NCBI GenBank assembly: GCA_902797515.1
Contig: CADBSX010000211.1
Span: forward strand, 1-8,865
Length of the DNA stretch: 8,865 bases
Source of the DNA: an uncultured Eubacteriales bacterium
Lineage (GTDB): Bacteria; Bacillota; Clostridia; Christensenellales; Borkfalkiaceae
Direction of reading: 5' to 3'
Numbering within the stretch: the stretch's first letter is position 1; every line of letters begins with the position of its first letter. The notes under the pieces were generated by a model. The model worked only from the letters and a program-made list of their open reading frames with translations. It was not told the DNA's origin and searched no databases. Made by a program: the position numbers and the translations under genes. Shown here in pieces: positions 1 through 6,022 of this stretch.

Positions 1-962
1 CGCTTTGCGGCGTGACTTATACGGAAGAAGAGGGTTATAAAAGACTGCCGGACGCCGTCGCCGCGAAAGTAAGCGAGGGCGTGAGGGGACTTGCGTATCA
101 TACTTCGGGTGGAAGAGTCGCTTTCAGAACGGACTCGCCGTATATCGTCGTTTATTGCAAAAACAGATTTTGCGGTATAATGTCGCATATGACGATAGTC
201 GGTACTTTCGGCGTTTCCCTTTACGTGAACGGAAAATTCGACGGGATAGTGTTTCCGAACGCGGAAGACGTTATCGGCGAAGAGAAAAAGCCGTTCGGCG
301 GAGTCCGTTATCCGACGGGCGAAGGCGTAAAGGATATAGAACTCTATATGCCCCTTTATGCGGGACTTGACTTTTTCGCGATCGGGCTTAAAGAGGGCAG
401 TATAGTCGAAAAACCGAGAGAATTTTCGGTGAAAAAGCCGATAATATTTTACGGCTCGTCGATAACGCAGGGCGGATGCGCGTCGAGACCGGGGAACGAT
501 TACGCGGCGCTTGTCGCGAGGAAACTCGACGCCGACTATATAAATCTCGGCTTTTCCGGCAACGCGAAAGGCGAAAGGGCGATGGCGGAATATATAGCGG
601 GGCTCGATTCGTCGGCTTTCGTACTCGATTACGACCACAACGCGCCGAGCGCGGAATACCTCGAAAATACGCTCTATCCCTTTTACGAGATCGTCCGCTC
701 GGCGAAAAAGGATATACCGATAGTTTTTATGTCCAAGCCGGACTATGAAAACGCGGGCGAAGAGCGGCGTAAGACAGTGGAAAACGCGTATAGAAAAGCG
801 GTCGCGTCGGGGGATAAAAAAGTATCTTTCATCGACGGAAGGGATCTTTTCGGTAAAGAGGGCAGAGACGGTTGCACGGTCGATACCTGCCATCCTAACG
901 ACCTCGGATTTTACCGTATGGCGGAGGCGGTTTATCCCGTATTGAAAGAATATCTTAAATAA
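1..962 (+). CDS. SGNH/GDSL hydrolase, GxDLY/Lipase_GDSL_3 type (5' end cut by window)
   Basis: Probable esterase or deacylase of the SGNH fold with an N-terminal beta-sandwich accessory domain (residues about 1-135, counted from the GTG at 12) followed by the catalytic domain (about 140-316). Visible catalytic blocks are YGSSITQGG at 147-155 (nucleophile Ser150; the usual Asp of GDS is Ser, as is common in this subfamily), GFSGNAKG at 180-187, DYDHN at 206-210 and DTCHPND at 291-297 with the Asp291/His294 pair. The reading frame is open to the left edge (Leu-Cys-Gly before the GTG), and family members usually carry a further N-terminal stretch, so I treat the GTG at 12 as internal and the gene as 5'-partial. 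There is no signal peptide in the visible part. Natural substrate is unknown; acyl groups on carbohydrates are a reasonable guess from the family. It stands alone here, closed by a terminator. Confidence 0.85.
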   Translation, partial: LCGVTYTEEEGYKRLPDAVAAKVSEGVRGLAYHTSGGRVAFRTDSPYIVVYCKNRFCGIMSHMTIVGTFGVSLYVNGKFDGIVFPNAEDVIGEEKKPFGGVRYPTGEGVKDIELYMPLYAGLDFFAIGLKEGSIVEKPREFSVKKPIIFYGSSITQGGCASRPGNDYAALVARKLDADYINLGFSGNAKGERAMAEYIAGLDSSAFVLDYDHNAPSAEYLENTLYPFYEIVRSAKKDIPIVFMSKPDYENAGEERRKTVENAYRKAVASGDKKVSFIDGRDLFGKEGRDGCTVDTCHPNDLGFYRMAEAVYPVLKEYLK

Positions 963-970
963 TGATAACC

Positions 971-1016
971 AAAGCGGGCGGCGGGGAAATTTTCCCCGCC
1001 GCCCGCTTTTTATTTA
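971..1016 (+). terminator. Strong intrinsic terminator after the SGNH hydrolase gene
   Basis: A near-perfect GC-rich inverted repeat pairs 971-989 with 991-1009 (19-base arms around one central T, so the real loop opens a few A-T pairs), followed by TTTTTATTT. It starts 8 bp after the stop codon. The opposite strand ends in only a short T run, but the hairpin also lies just past the stop codon of the convergent antiporter gene and probably serves both. Confidence 0.9.
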
Positions 1017-1024
1017 CCGTTTTA

Positions 1025-2317
1025 TCAGGCGTTATTGCCGTTTTCCGCGAGCGGAAGAACGTTTTCGCCGTCCGCGTTTCCGCTTTTACCGCCTTTGTCT
1101 TTAAACAGAAGTTTTAAAAGTATCGGGCAGAGAACGGACGATATAACTATAAGGAATATCGTCGCGACGAGCGGATCGACGCCGTTTTCGGCGGCTATGA
1201 GCGATTTTCCCGCGCCGTAAACGGCGAGGGCGACTTCGCCTCTCGCTATCATGCCGCAACCGACGGTGAAAGATTCTTTATTCGTAAATCCGAACGGCTT
1301 TGCGGAAAGTCCGCAGCCTATTATCTTGCCCGCTATGCCGAGAAGGACGAATATTGCGGCGAAACCGACGTAAGAGAGGTCGAACGCCGAGAAGTCCGCG
1401 CTTATGCCGATAAACGAGAAGAAAATCGGCGAGAATATCATATAACCGCTCACGACGACTTTTCTATCGACGAAAGAGGTATCGACGAGCCCCGAAAGCA
1501 TCACGCCCGCCATATACGCGCCCGTTATCGCCGCTATCCCGAAGAATTTTTCGGCGCAGAACGCGTAGAAAAAGCACATCGCGAAAGCGAAAATGCTCGT
1601 CCGCCTTTTATGCGGGAATTTTCTCTCTTCCCAGTTGAAATACAGCCTGAAAAGTATTCCGAGCCCTATCGAGAACACGAAAAAGCCGAGCGCTTTTAAC
1701 AGAGTAATATATATCTGCGAATATCCGCCGCCCTGTAAACTCGTTACGACGCTTAAAACGATTATGCCTATCACGTCGTCGATTATCGCCGCGCTGACGA
1801 TCGTCTGTCCGACTTTTCCCGATAATTTTCCCGTCTCTTTCAGAGTTTCCACGGTTATCCCGACGCTCGTCGCCGCGAGAATAGTTCCGGCGAATATCGC
1901 GTTCAAAATTTTATCTTCCGAAAAATCGGAAAAACCGTTTAAAAAAGCGAAAGTTCCGAGCGAGCCGAGAGCCATCGGAACGGCGACGCCGAAAGAGGCG
2001 ATCACCGAGGCGGCGAGCCCGCTTTTTTTGAGGTCGGAAAAGTTGGTTTCGAGACCGCTCGAAAAGAGGATAAGCACGACGCCTACCTGACTGAACGCCC
2101 GAAGAACGTCGCTTTCCACCTCGTTCGGTTTCATAAAAAATTGCAGAAAAAAATTGTCGGGATCATGCAGTTTTCCTAAAAGACCGATAATAACGCCCGC
2201 CACGACCATGCCCGCGACTTGCGGAAGTCCCGCTTTTCTCGCGAGAAGTCCGAGCGCTTTTGAAAAGAGCAGTATCACCGCGAGGTAATAAAAAATATTG
2301 ATAACTTCGAAATTCAT
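1025..2317 (-). CDS. Cation:proton antiporter, CPA2 family (Na+/H+ exchanger domain), 430 aa
   Basis: Integral membrane antiporter exchanging Na+ or K+ for protons, acting in pH and ion homeostasis. The chain is almost wholly hydrophobic with roughly a dozen membrane segments. Family marks: ATSVGITVE at 149-157, the paired acidic residues Asp180-Asp181 in AAIIDDVIG (the ion-binding pair of electrogenic CPA2 members such as NapA), and GCGMIARGEVALAV at 353-366 with a conserved Arg-Gly-Glu. The C-terminal tail (about 406-430) is short and polar; no RCK/TrkA-N nucleotide-binding domain follows, unlike Kef channels. I choose the ATG at 2317. The frame extends to a TTG at 2383, but that codon lies inside the -35 box of a strong promoter, so it cannot be in the message. 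The ribosome binding site is weak (AGGCG, 5 bases before the ATG). Exact ion specificity is not readable. Confidence 0.9.
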   Translation of the reverse strand: MNFEVINIFYYLAVILLFSKALGLLARKAGLPQVAGMVVAGVIIGLLGKLHDPDNFFLQFFMKPNEVESDVLRAFSQVGVVLILFSSGLETNFSDLKKSGLAASVIASFGVAVPMALGSLGTFAFLNGFSDFSEDKILNAIFAGTILAATSVGITVETLKETGKLSGKVGQTIVSAAIIDDVIGIIVLSVVTSLQGGGYSQIYITLLKALGFFVFSIGLGILFRLYFNWEERKFPHKRRTSIFAFAMCFFYAFCAEKFFGIAAITGAYMAGVMLSGLVDTSFVDRKVVVSGYMIFSPIFFSFIGISADFSAFDLSYVGFAAIFVLLGIAGKIIGCGLSAKPFGFTNKESFTVGCGMIARGEVALAVYGAGKSLIAAENGVDPLVATIFLIVISSVLCPILLKLLFKDKGGKSGNADGENVLPLAENGNNA

Positions 2318-2354
2318 AATAACGCCTGTCCGAGTTTTTATCGCACGGTTTATT

Positions 2355-2383
2355 ATTATACACGCATAAATGATAAAAGTCAA
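2355..2383 (-). promoter_or_regulatory. Promoter of the antiporter gene
   Basis: On the minus strand, TTGACT (2383-2378), a 17-bp spacer, then TATAAT (2360-2355): near-consensus housekeeping sigma promoter, about 38 bp upstream of the ATG at 2317. It decides the start codon of the antiporter gene. Confidence 0.85.
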
Positions 2384-2404
2384 CGGACTACTTACATAAA
2401 ATCA

Positions 2405-2433
2405 TTGCAATTTTTATAAAAATATGTTATTAT
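2405..2433 (+). promoter_or_regulatory. Promoter of the 204-aa protein gene
   Basis: TTGCAA (2405-2410), a 17-bp spacer, then TATTAT (2428-2433), about 43 bp before the ATG at 2477. It is back to back with the antiporter promoter; the two -35 boxes are 21 bp apart, close enough for one regulator to affect both. Confidence 0.7.
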
Positions 2434-2476
2434 AAAGAACGGAAGGTCGCTTTCGCGGCTTTAAAAGGAGAAAAAT

Positions 2477-3091
2477 ATGCCGACAAACGGAACGGAACAG
2501 AAGAACGGTTCGTATAAAAAAATCACCGAAAGCGCGTTCGAGGAAGACAAGAGGATGCTCTCCGCTATTTTCGGCGACGAATTCGACGACGAAGACGTCC
2601 CGTCCTCGCCCGACGCGGACGAAGAAGAATACGAAGACGAAGAAGGGCATTCGTGGATAGCGAGTCCTACTTTCGTCCAGAAAATTCTTCGCGCCGACGA
2701 AACTATTCAGAAAAGATACGACGAGATAAAGAATTACGCTCTTCGTTTCAAACATTTAAAGACGAGGATATCCAAAAAATTCGACAGTATAAATAAGGGC
2801 AGACTTCATTTCGTAAAGATCAACGTCACGGGGAAAGCCCTCAAACTGTATCTCAATATGGATATAAAAGACGTCGATCCGAAATTCAGATGCGCCGACG
2901 CGAGCGGGCTCAAAACTTTCAGGACCGTTCCCGTAATGCTGCGGATAAGGTCCGAAAGGGCTATGGGATACGCAAAGACGCTTATCGATCAGTGCGCCGC
3001 GCTCCACGGTCTCAAAGAAAACAAGAAGTTCCGCGAGATAGACGCGATGGCGATGGTAAACGATTTTCTGTACGGACAAGGTGAAGAATAA
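2477..3091 (+). CDS. Uncharacterised 204-aa protein, acidic N-terminus plus compact C-terminal domain
   Basis: I do not recognise a named family. The start is well set: AGGAG at 2466-2470 lies 6 bases before the ATG and a promoter is upstream. Residues 1-32 are polar, 33-57 are a strongly acidic low-complexity run dominated by Asp and Glu, and about 65-180 form a compact alpha/beta-looking domain: a helix (RYDEIKNYALRF, 80-91), a basic turn (TRISKKFDSINKGR, 96-109), beta strands (LHFVKINV, ALKLYLNM) and a late strand-helix (VPVMLRIRSERAM, 151-163). This pattern, a basic SxNKGR turn followed by a KLN-x-KxLxLYL strand and a VPxMLxIxSxR segment, resembles a small domain I have seen in hypothetical proteins of Clostridia. 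There is no membrane segment, signal peptide or obvious catalytic residue. The basic face with an acidic tail could suit nucleic-acid or protein binding, which is only inference. Confidence 0.8.
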   Translation: MPTNGTEQKNGSYKKITESAFEEDKRMLSAIFGDEFDDEDVPSSPDADEEEYEDEEGHSWIASPTFVQKILRADETIQKRYDEIKNYALRFKHLKTRISKKFDSINKGRLHFVKINVTGKALKLYLNMDIKDVDPKFRCADASGLKTFRTVPVMLRIRSERAMGYAKTLIDQCAALHGLKENKKFREIDAMAMVNDFLYGQGEE

Positions 3092-3096
3092 AGGGG

Positions 3097-3142
3097 AAAA
3101 GCATTCGGACGTTTCGTGAAACGCCTAAATGCTTTTATTTTA
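3097..3142 (+). terminator. Intrinsic terminator-like hairpin after the 204-aa protein gene
   Basis: Inverted repeat: AAAAGCATT (3097-3105) pairs with AATGCTTTT (3128-3136), then with small mismatches an inner CGTTT/AAACG stem closes on a CGTG loop. The right arm runs into a T-rich tail. It begins 5 bp after the stop codon, so it probably limits transcription into the next gene, which starts 77 bp downstream of the stop. Confidence 0.7.
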
Positions 3143-3168
3143 TGCTTTTATTACGATAGGATATTTTT

Positions 3169-4857
3169 ATGATTTTTAATTTACTCTCGGGAACGCAGAT
3201 AGCGTTTAACAGTCTGGAAGTGGTGCTTTACGTAGTGGCGGGGCTCGGCGCGTTTTTGATAGGCTTTAAACTTTTGTCGGAAAACCTGCAAAGCGTCGCG
3301 AATAAAGGACTTCGTAAACTTTTCGACAAAACTTCGGGAAACAAATTTGCTGGCGTCGGAATCGGCGCGGGCGCGACTATACTTATGCAGAGTTCGGGCG
3401 CGACGACGGTAATGGTAATAGGTTTCGTCAACGCGGGCATGATGACTCTTTATCAGGCGACGGCGATAATAATGGGCGCGAACGTCGGAACGACGGTTAC
3501 CACGATACTTTTCGCGGTCGGGCTGTCGAGCGTCGGAAAATACTTTATGGTGCTTTCTTTCGCCGGTATATTCGCGTCGATGCTTTTCAAACACGGCAAG
3601 AAAAAGAGTTGGGCTCTGACGGTCGCTGGTTTCGGACTCGTGTTTTTCGGACTTACGATCATATCCCTTTGTATGAAGAGCGACTACGTTCAGAATTCCT
3701 CGTTTTTACAGGGGCTTTTGCAGACTTCGCTCTCGCCCGCGTGGCTCGAATCCATAATTCTTCTGCTTATCGGCGCGGTAATAACCGCCGTAATGCAGTC
3801 GAGTACCGCCGTCAACGGAATACTTCTTACGATGCTCGCGACCGGGCTTTTCGGAACGGATATAGGAAACAGGATATATTTCATAGTTCTCGGTACAAAC
3901 GTCGGTACTTGCGTAACGGCGATAATCAGTTCTCTCGGCGCGAGCACCAACGCGAAACGGGCGGCGCTTATACATTTTCTTTTCAACTTCGTCGGCTCGC
4001 TCATTTTCATCGTCGTACTCAATTTCTGGCGCGGATTCGGCGACGGAATACACTCTCTTATAAACAATTCCGAAATGGAACTCGCGCTTTTCCATCTCGC
4101 TTTCAACTTCGTATGCACGCTTATTTTCCTTCCCGCGACGGGCGTTTTCGTCCGCGTCACCGAATTCGTTATAAAGGATAAGAAAGAGGAAGAAAAGATA
4201 CGCATAACTTATATGGACGAACGTATGCTCGCCACGCCTACCGTCGCGATAGCGCAATTACAGAAAGAAACCGTTTCCATGGGCGACAAGTGTATGGAAA
4301 GCCTTGAAAGATCGTTCGTGGCGTTTCTTGACAAGGATACGGGCGTATCGGAAGAAATACTCGGTGAAAACGAGGAAATTTCGATAATTTCCAAACAGAT
4401 AACCGACTATCTTATAAAGGTTTCGGGCTCGGTCGTTTCGGTGCACGACGATATGCGTATATCCATACTCCACCACGCGCTCGCGGATATGTTGCGTATA
4501 TCCGAAATTTCCGACAATATGGTAAAATATACGAGGTCGGTAGTGGAAAAGGAACTGTCGTTTTCCGATTCTGTAATAGAACAACTGAAAAAGATGTTCG
4601 GCGACCTCAAAGAGATGTATAAACTCGCGATAGCGATATTCGAGACCAAAAACCGCGACGGTTTTAAGGATCTCGACAGAATAGAGGACGAAGTGGACGC
4701 TATGCGAAAAGAACTTATTGACGGACATATAAAGAGACTTAACGAAGGTTCGTGCAATCCCGCGAGCAGCGCGGTATTCATAAATCTCGTATCTAATTTA
4801 GAGCGTGTCGGCGATCATATAACGTTCATAGCGCACACCATCGAAGAATTGGTATAA
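3169..4857 (+). CDS. Na+/phosphate cotransporter family protein with C-terminal PhoU-like domain, 562 aa
   Basis: Sodium-coupled phosphate carrier of the NptA/YjbB type in the cytoplasmic membrane. The membrane part (about 15-332) holds the two inverted Na/Pi-cotransporter repeats, each with the family signature: MQSSGATTVMVIG at 73-85 with GANVGTTVTT at 103-112, and MQSSTAVNGILL at 209-220 with GTNVGTCVTA at 242-251. Residues about 350-562 are cytosolic and helical, matching the PhoU-like domain often fused in bacterial members; its two repeat motifs are EISDNMV (446-452) and LERVGDH (544-550), the acidic metal-binding type. Length is usual for the fused form. The ATG follows an AGGA element 7 bases upstream. 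No pst genes or two-component regulator are adjacent, so phosphate regulation cannot be inferred from context. No clear promoter of its own was seen; weak read-through from the upstream gene is possible. Confidence 0.93.
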   Translation: MIFNLLSGTQIAFNSLEVVLYVVAGLGAFLIGFKLLSENLQSVANKGLRKLFDKTSGNKFAGVGIGAGATILMQSSGATTVMVIGFVNAGMMTLYQATAIIMGANVGTTVTTILFAVGLSSVGKYFMVLSFAGIFASMLFKHGKKKSWALTVAGFGLVFFGLTIISLCMKSDYVQNSSFLQGLLQTSLSPAWLESIILLLIGAVITAVMQSSTAVNGILLTMLATGLFGTDIGNRIYFIVLGTNVGTCVTAIISSLGASTNAKRAALIHFLFNFVGSLIFIVVLNFWRGFGDGIHSLINNSEMELALFHLAFNFVCTLIFLPATGVFVRVTEFVIKDKKEEEKIRITYMDERMLATPTVAIAQLQKETVSMGDKCMESLERSFVAFLDKDTGVSEEILGENEEISIISKQITDYLIKVSGSVVSVHDDMRISILHHALADMLRISEISDNMVKYTRSVVEKELSFSDSVIEQLKKMFGDLKEMYKLAIAIFETKNRDGFKDLDRIEDEVDAMRKELIDGHIKRLNEGSCNPASSAVFINLVSNLERVGDHITFIAHTIEELV

Positions 4858-4877
4858 CGGCATATTCATCCTGTGAT

Positions 4878-4949
4878 GCTGCGTTCCGCTCGGTTTTTAA
4901 AATTCCTGCGACCGAGAAGGTCGCTCCCTTTTAAAAACCGTCGCGCGCC
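4878..4949. repeat. Palindromic repeat module A, copy 1
   Basis: A nested inverted repeat: outer arms CGGTTTTTAAAA (4891-4902) and TTTTAAAAACCG (4929-4940), 12 bp perfect, and an inner hairpin GCGACC-GAGAA-GGTCGC (4908-4924). It starts 20 bp after the transporter stop codon, so it may also act in 3'-end formation. The same order of motifs (GCTGCGTT, CGGTTTT, GACC-loop-GGTC, AAACCG) is found at 7455-7527, supporting a dispersed repeat rather than a private terminator. Confidence 0.75.
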
Positions 4950-4950
4950 T

Positions 4951-5011
4951 ACCGTCCATAACACTCACGAAGTGAGTTTTAGGGAAGGGGGACCGCTTGC
5001 GGTGGAAGGGT
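4951..5011. repeat. 61-bp two-hairpin repeat module B, copy 1
   Basis: Matches 7581-7641 base for base over identical length, except one base and the stem of the first hairpin. Hairpin 1 (4955-4985) has a stem closed by ACTCAC-GAA-GTGAGT. Hairpin 2 is ACCG-CTTG-CGGT (4992-5003) and is identical in both copies. The left end ACCGTCC and right part TTTAGGGA through GGAAGGGT are conserved. Copy 1 directly abuts module A. Confidence 0.85.
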
Positions 5012-5084
5012 GGCGACTACCCCTTTAAACGTCACTCGAAAAAGTTTTGTAAACTTTTGCGCGCCTTGCCTGACAGGCGACTAT
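5012..5084. repeat. 73-bp direct repeat, copy 1
   Basis: Differs from 5102-5174 at only three positions (5020/5110 C/T, 5059/5149 G/T, 5081/5171 C/T). The unit is bracketed by GGCGACTAC at its start and GGCGACTAT at its end. Inside are a hairpin around GTTT-TGT-AAAC (here with one mismatch, 5039 with 5059) and a second one, GCCT-GAC-AGGC. Confidence 0.9.
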
Positions 5085-5101
5085 GCCGTTATAAAATTTC
5101 G

Positions 5102-5174
5102 GGCGACTATCCCTTTAAACGTCACTCGAAAAAGTTTTGTAAACTTTTTCGCGCCTTGCCTGACAGGCGATTAT
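5102..5174. repeat. 73-bp direct repeat, copy 2
   Basis: Second copy of the unit at 5012-5084, exactly 90 bp downstream. Here the first hairpin is perfect over 11 bp (5127-5137 with 5141-5151, loop TGT), and the second is GCCT (5158-5161) with AGGC (5165-5168). The copy ends 31 bp before the dtd start codon, so its right end lies in the dtd promoter/leader zone. Confidence 0.9.
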
Positions 5175-5205
5175 CCATTTAAAAAATCAAACGAACGGAG
5201 ACACG

Positions 5206-5643
5206 ATGAAAGCGGTAGTACAGAGAGTTAAAAACGCCGTATTGTCCGTTGACGGAAAAACCGTTTCCGAAATAGGGAAAGGCTTCGCCGTCTATTTCGG
5301 CGTGCAAAGCGGCGACGGAAAAGAAAAAGCCGACGTTATTGCTAAAAAAATCGCGAATTTGCGGATATTCGAGGACGAAAACGGCAAGATGAACCTCGCG
5401 CTCAAAGACGTAGGCGGGGAAATACTCTTCATTTCGCAGTTTACTCTTATCGCCGACGTTTCCCGCGGCAACAGACCGTCTTTTTCCGAGGCGGAAGAGC
5501 CTGAAAAGGCGAAGGAAATTTACCTCTACGCCGCCGACAAACTCAAAGAAAACGGCGCGGAAGTAAAACTCGGCGTTTTCGGCGCGGATATGAAGATAGA
5601 GCAGGTAAACGACGGTCCGGTGACTATAATCTACGATATTTGA
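5206..5643 (+). CDS. dtd: D-aminoacyl-tRNA deacylase, 145 aa
   Basis: Cytosolic proofreading enzyme that hydrolyses D-amino acids (and mischarged glycine) from tRNA, keeping D-residues out of translation. It opens with MKAVVQRVKNA, the usual Dtd start, and keeps both signature motifs: SQFTL at 77-81, lining the active site, and NDGPVTI at 135-141, carrying the Gly-cisPro dipeptide that reaches into the partner subunit of the homodimer. The length of 145 residues is the family norm and nothing is missing. The ATG is preceded by GGAG at 5197-5200, 5 bases away. In many Bacillota dtd follows relA; here it instead follows the repeat-rich gap and is not near relA in the window. A 108-bp gap without an obvious terminator separates it from the small gene downstream, so co-transcription is possible. 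Confidence 0.96.
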   Translation: MKAVVQRVKNAVLSVDGKTVSEIGKGFAVYFGVQSGDGKEKADVIAKKIANLRIFEDENGKMNLALKDVGGEILFISQFTLIADVSRGNRPSFSEAEEPEKAKEIYLYAADKLKENGAEVKLGVFGADMKIEQVNDGPVTIIYDI

Positions 5644-5650
5644 CGGTATC

Positions 5651-5680
5651 TTGCCCTCGCGGCGGAGTATAAAATATTAT
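5651..5680 (+). promoter_or_regulatory. Possible weak promoter before the 40-aa gene
   Basis: TTGCCC (5651-5656), an 18-bp spacer and TATTAT (5675-5680). The -35 match is partial, so the small gene may depend on read-through from dtd instead. Confidence 0.3.
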
Positions 5681-5751
5681 TCTCGGTCGGCATAGTATAA
5701 AAATTTCCGTATGGGATAAAATAGCGGTAAGACCATAAAGGAGATTTTATT

Positions 5752-5874
5752 ATGAGCAGAAAGAAGAAACATCCCGTTAAAAAAATGACGGAAGAGGACT
5801 ACGCGAATTACATTATGTCGCTTAAAGACGAAAGACCGGTAAAACCGATCGTTCCCGAAGAAAAAGGGGAATAA
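5752..5874 (+). CDS. Small uncharacterised protein, 40 aa
   Basis: A short gene with good translational signals: AAAGGAG at 5737-5743, 8 bases before the ATG, and a TAA stop followed 26 bp later by a perfect intrinsic terminator. The product is very charged: a basic N-terminus (MSRKKKHPVKK), then an acidic-aromatic helix-like stretch (MTEEDYANYIMSLKDE, 12-27), then a Pro-containing tail (RPVKPIVPEEKGE). It has no Cys, no membrane segment and no signal peptide. Codon choice matches its neighbours. I do not recognise a named family. The basic N-terminus could bind RNA or ribosome, but that is inference. It is probably cytosolic. Confidence 0.75.
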   Translation: MSRKKKHPVKKMTEEDYANYIMSLKDERPVKPIVPEEKGE

Positions 5875-5900
5875 AAAGGAAATTGCGGAATTTTTACGGG

Positions 5901-5927
5901 AAAAAGAGGCGGATACGCCTCTTTTTT
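5901..5927 (+). terminator. Intrinsic terminator after the 40-aa gene
   Basis: Perfect 11-bp stem: AAAAAGAGGCG (5901-5911), loop GATA, CGCCTCTTTTT (5916-5926), running into the T tract. The A-rich left arm gives a T run on the other strand too, though no minus-strand gene needs it. Confidence 0.95.
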
Positions 5928-5940
5928 GTGTATAAAATTT

Positions 5941-5969
5941 TTGACATATACAAAAAGTTGTGGTAAAAT
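5941..5969 (+). promoter_or_regulatory. asnS promoter
   Basis: TTGACA (5941-5946), a 17-bp spacer, TAAAAT (5964-5969): consensus -35 and near-consensus -10, directly after the preceding terminator. Transcription would begin near 5976, giving a leader of about 59 bases. Confidence 0.88.
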
Positions 5970-5992
5970 ATATAAGTACTACTATATATTGA

Positions 5993-6022
5993 GCGCGACG
6001 GAAGATTTTTTTCGGTCGGCGC
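5993..6022 (+). promoter_or_regulatory. Hairpin in the asnS leader
   Basis: In the leader RNA, GCGC (5993-5996) pairs with 6019-6022, GAC (5997-5999) with GTC (6015-6017) and GAA (6001-6003) with TTC (6011-6013), with one mismatch and one bulged G. It ends 2 bases before the GGAGG at 6025-6029, so its folding may affect ribosome access. It is too short for a T-box. Confidence 0.45.

Larger units (their letters stand above)
4858..5205 (+). other. Gene-free, repeat-rich intergenic region between the Na/Pi transporter and dtd
   Basis: A 348-bp gap with no credible gene. From left to right it holds about 20 bp of unremarkable sequence, a palindromic module (4878-4949), a 61-bp two-hairpin module (4951-5011), a 73-bp sequence present twice with a 90-bp period (5012-5084 and 5102-5174), and the leader of dtd. 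Open frames crossing it are products of the repeats. Confidence 0.8.

Noticed and set aside
2318..2383. N-terminal extension of the antiporter to the TTG at 2383
   Set aside because: The TTG is part of a near-consensus -35 box and the extension would lie across the promoter; no ribosome binding site precedes it.
4878..5011. Insertion sequence remnant with a transposase
   Set aside because: No transposase-like reading frame and no clear terminal inverted repeats or target duplications bound the region; it is described only as a repeat composite.
5012..5174. CRISPR-like array
   Set aside because: Only two 73-bp units with a 17-bp gap; repeat length, spacer length and absence of cas genes do not fit.
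4997..5231. Two overlapping open frames across the 73-bp repeats, one encoding a repeated DYPFKRHSKKFCKL-type peptide
   Set aside because: They exist because the 90-bp period is a multiple of three, so the repeat keeps its frame. Neither has a ribosome binding site, one runs into dtd in another frame, and the DNA-level identity in all frames and the hairpins point to a non-coding repeat.
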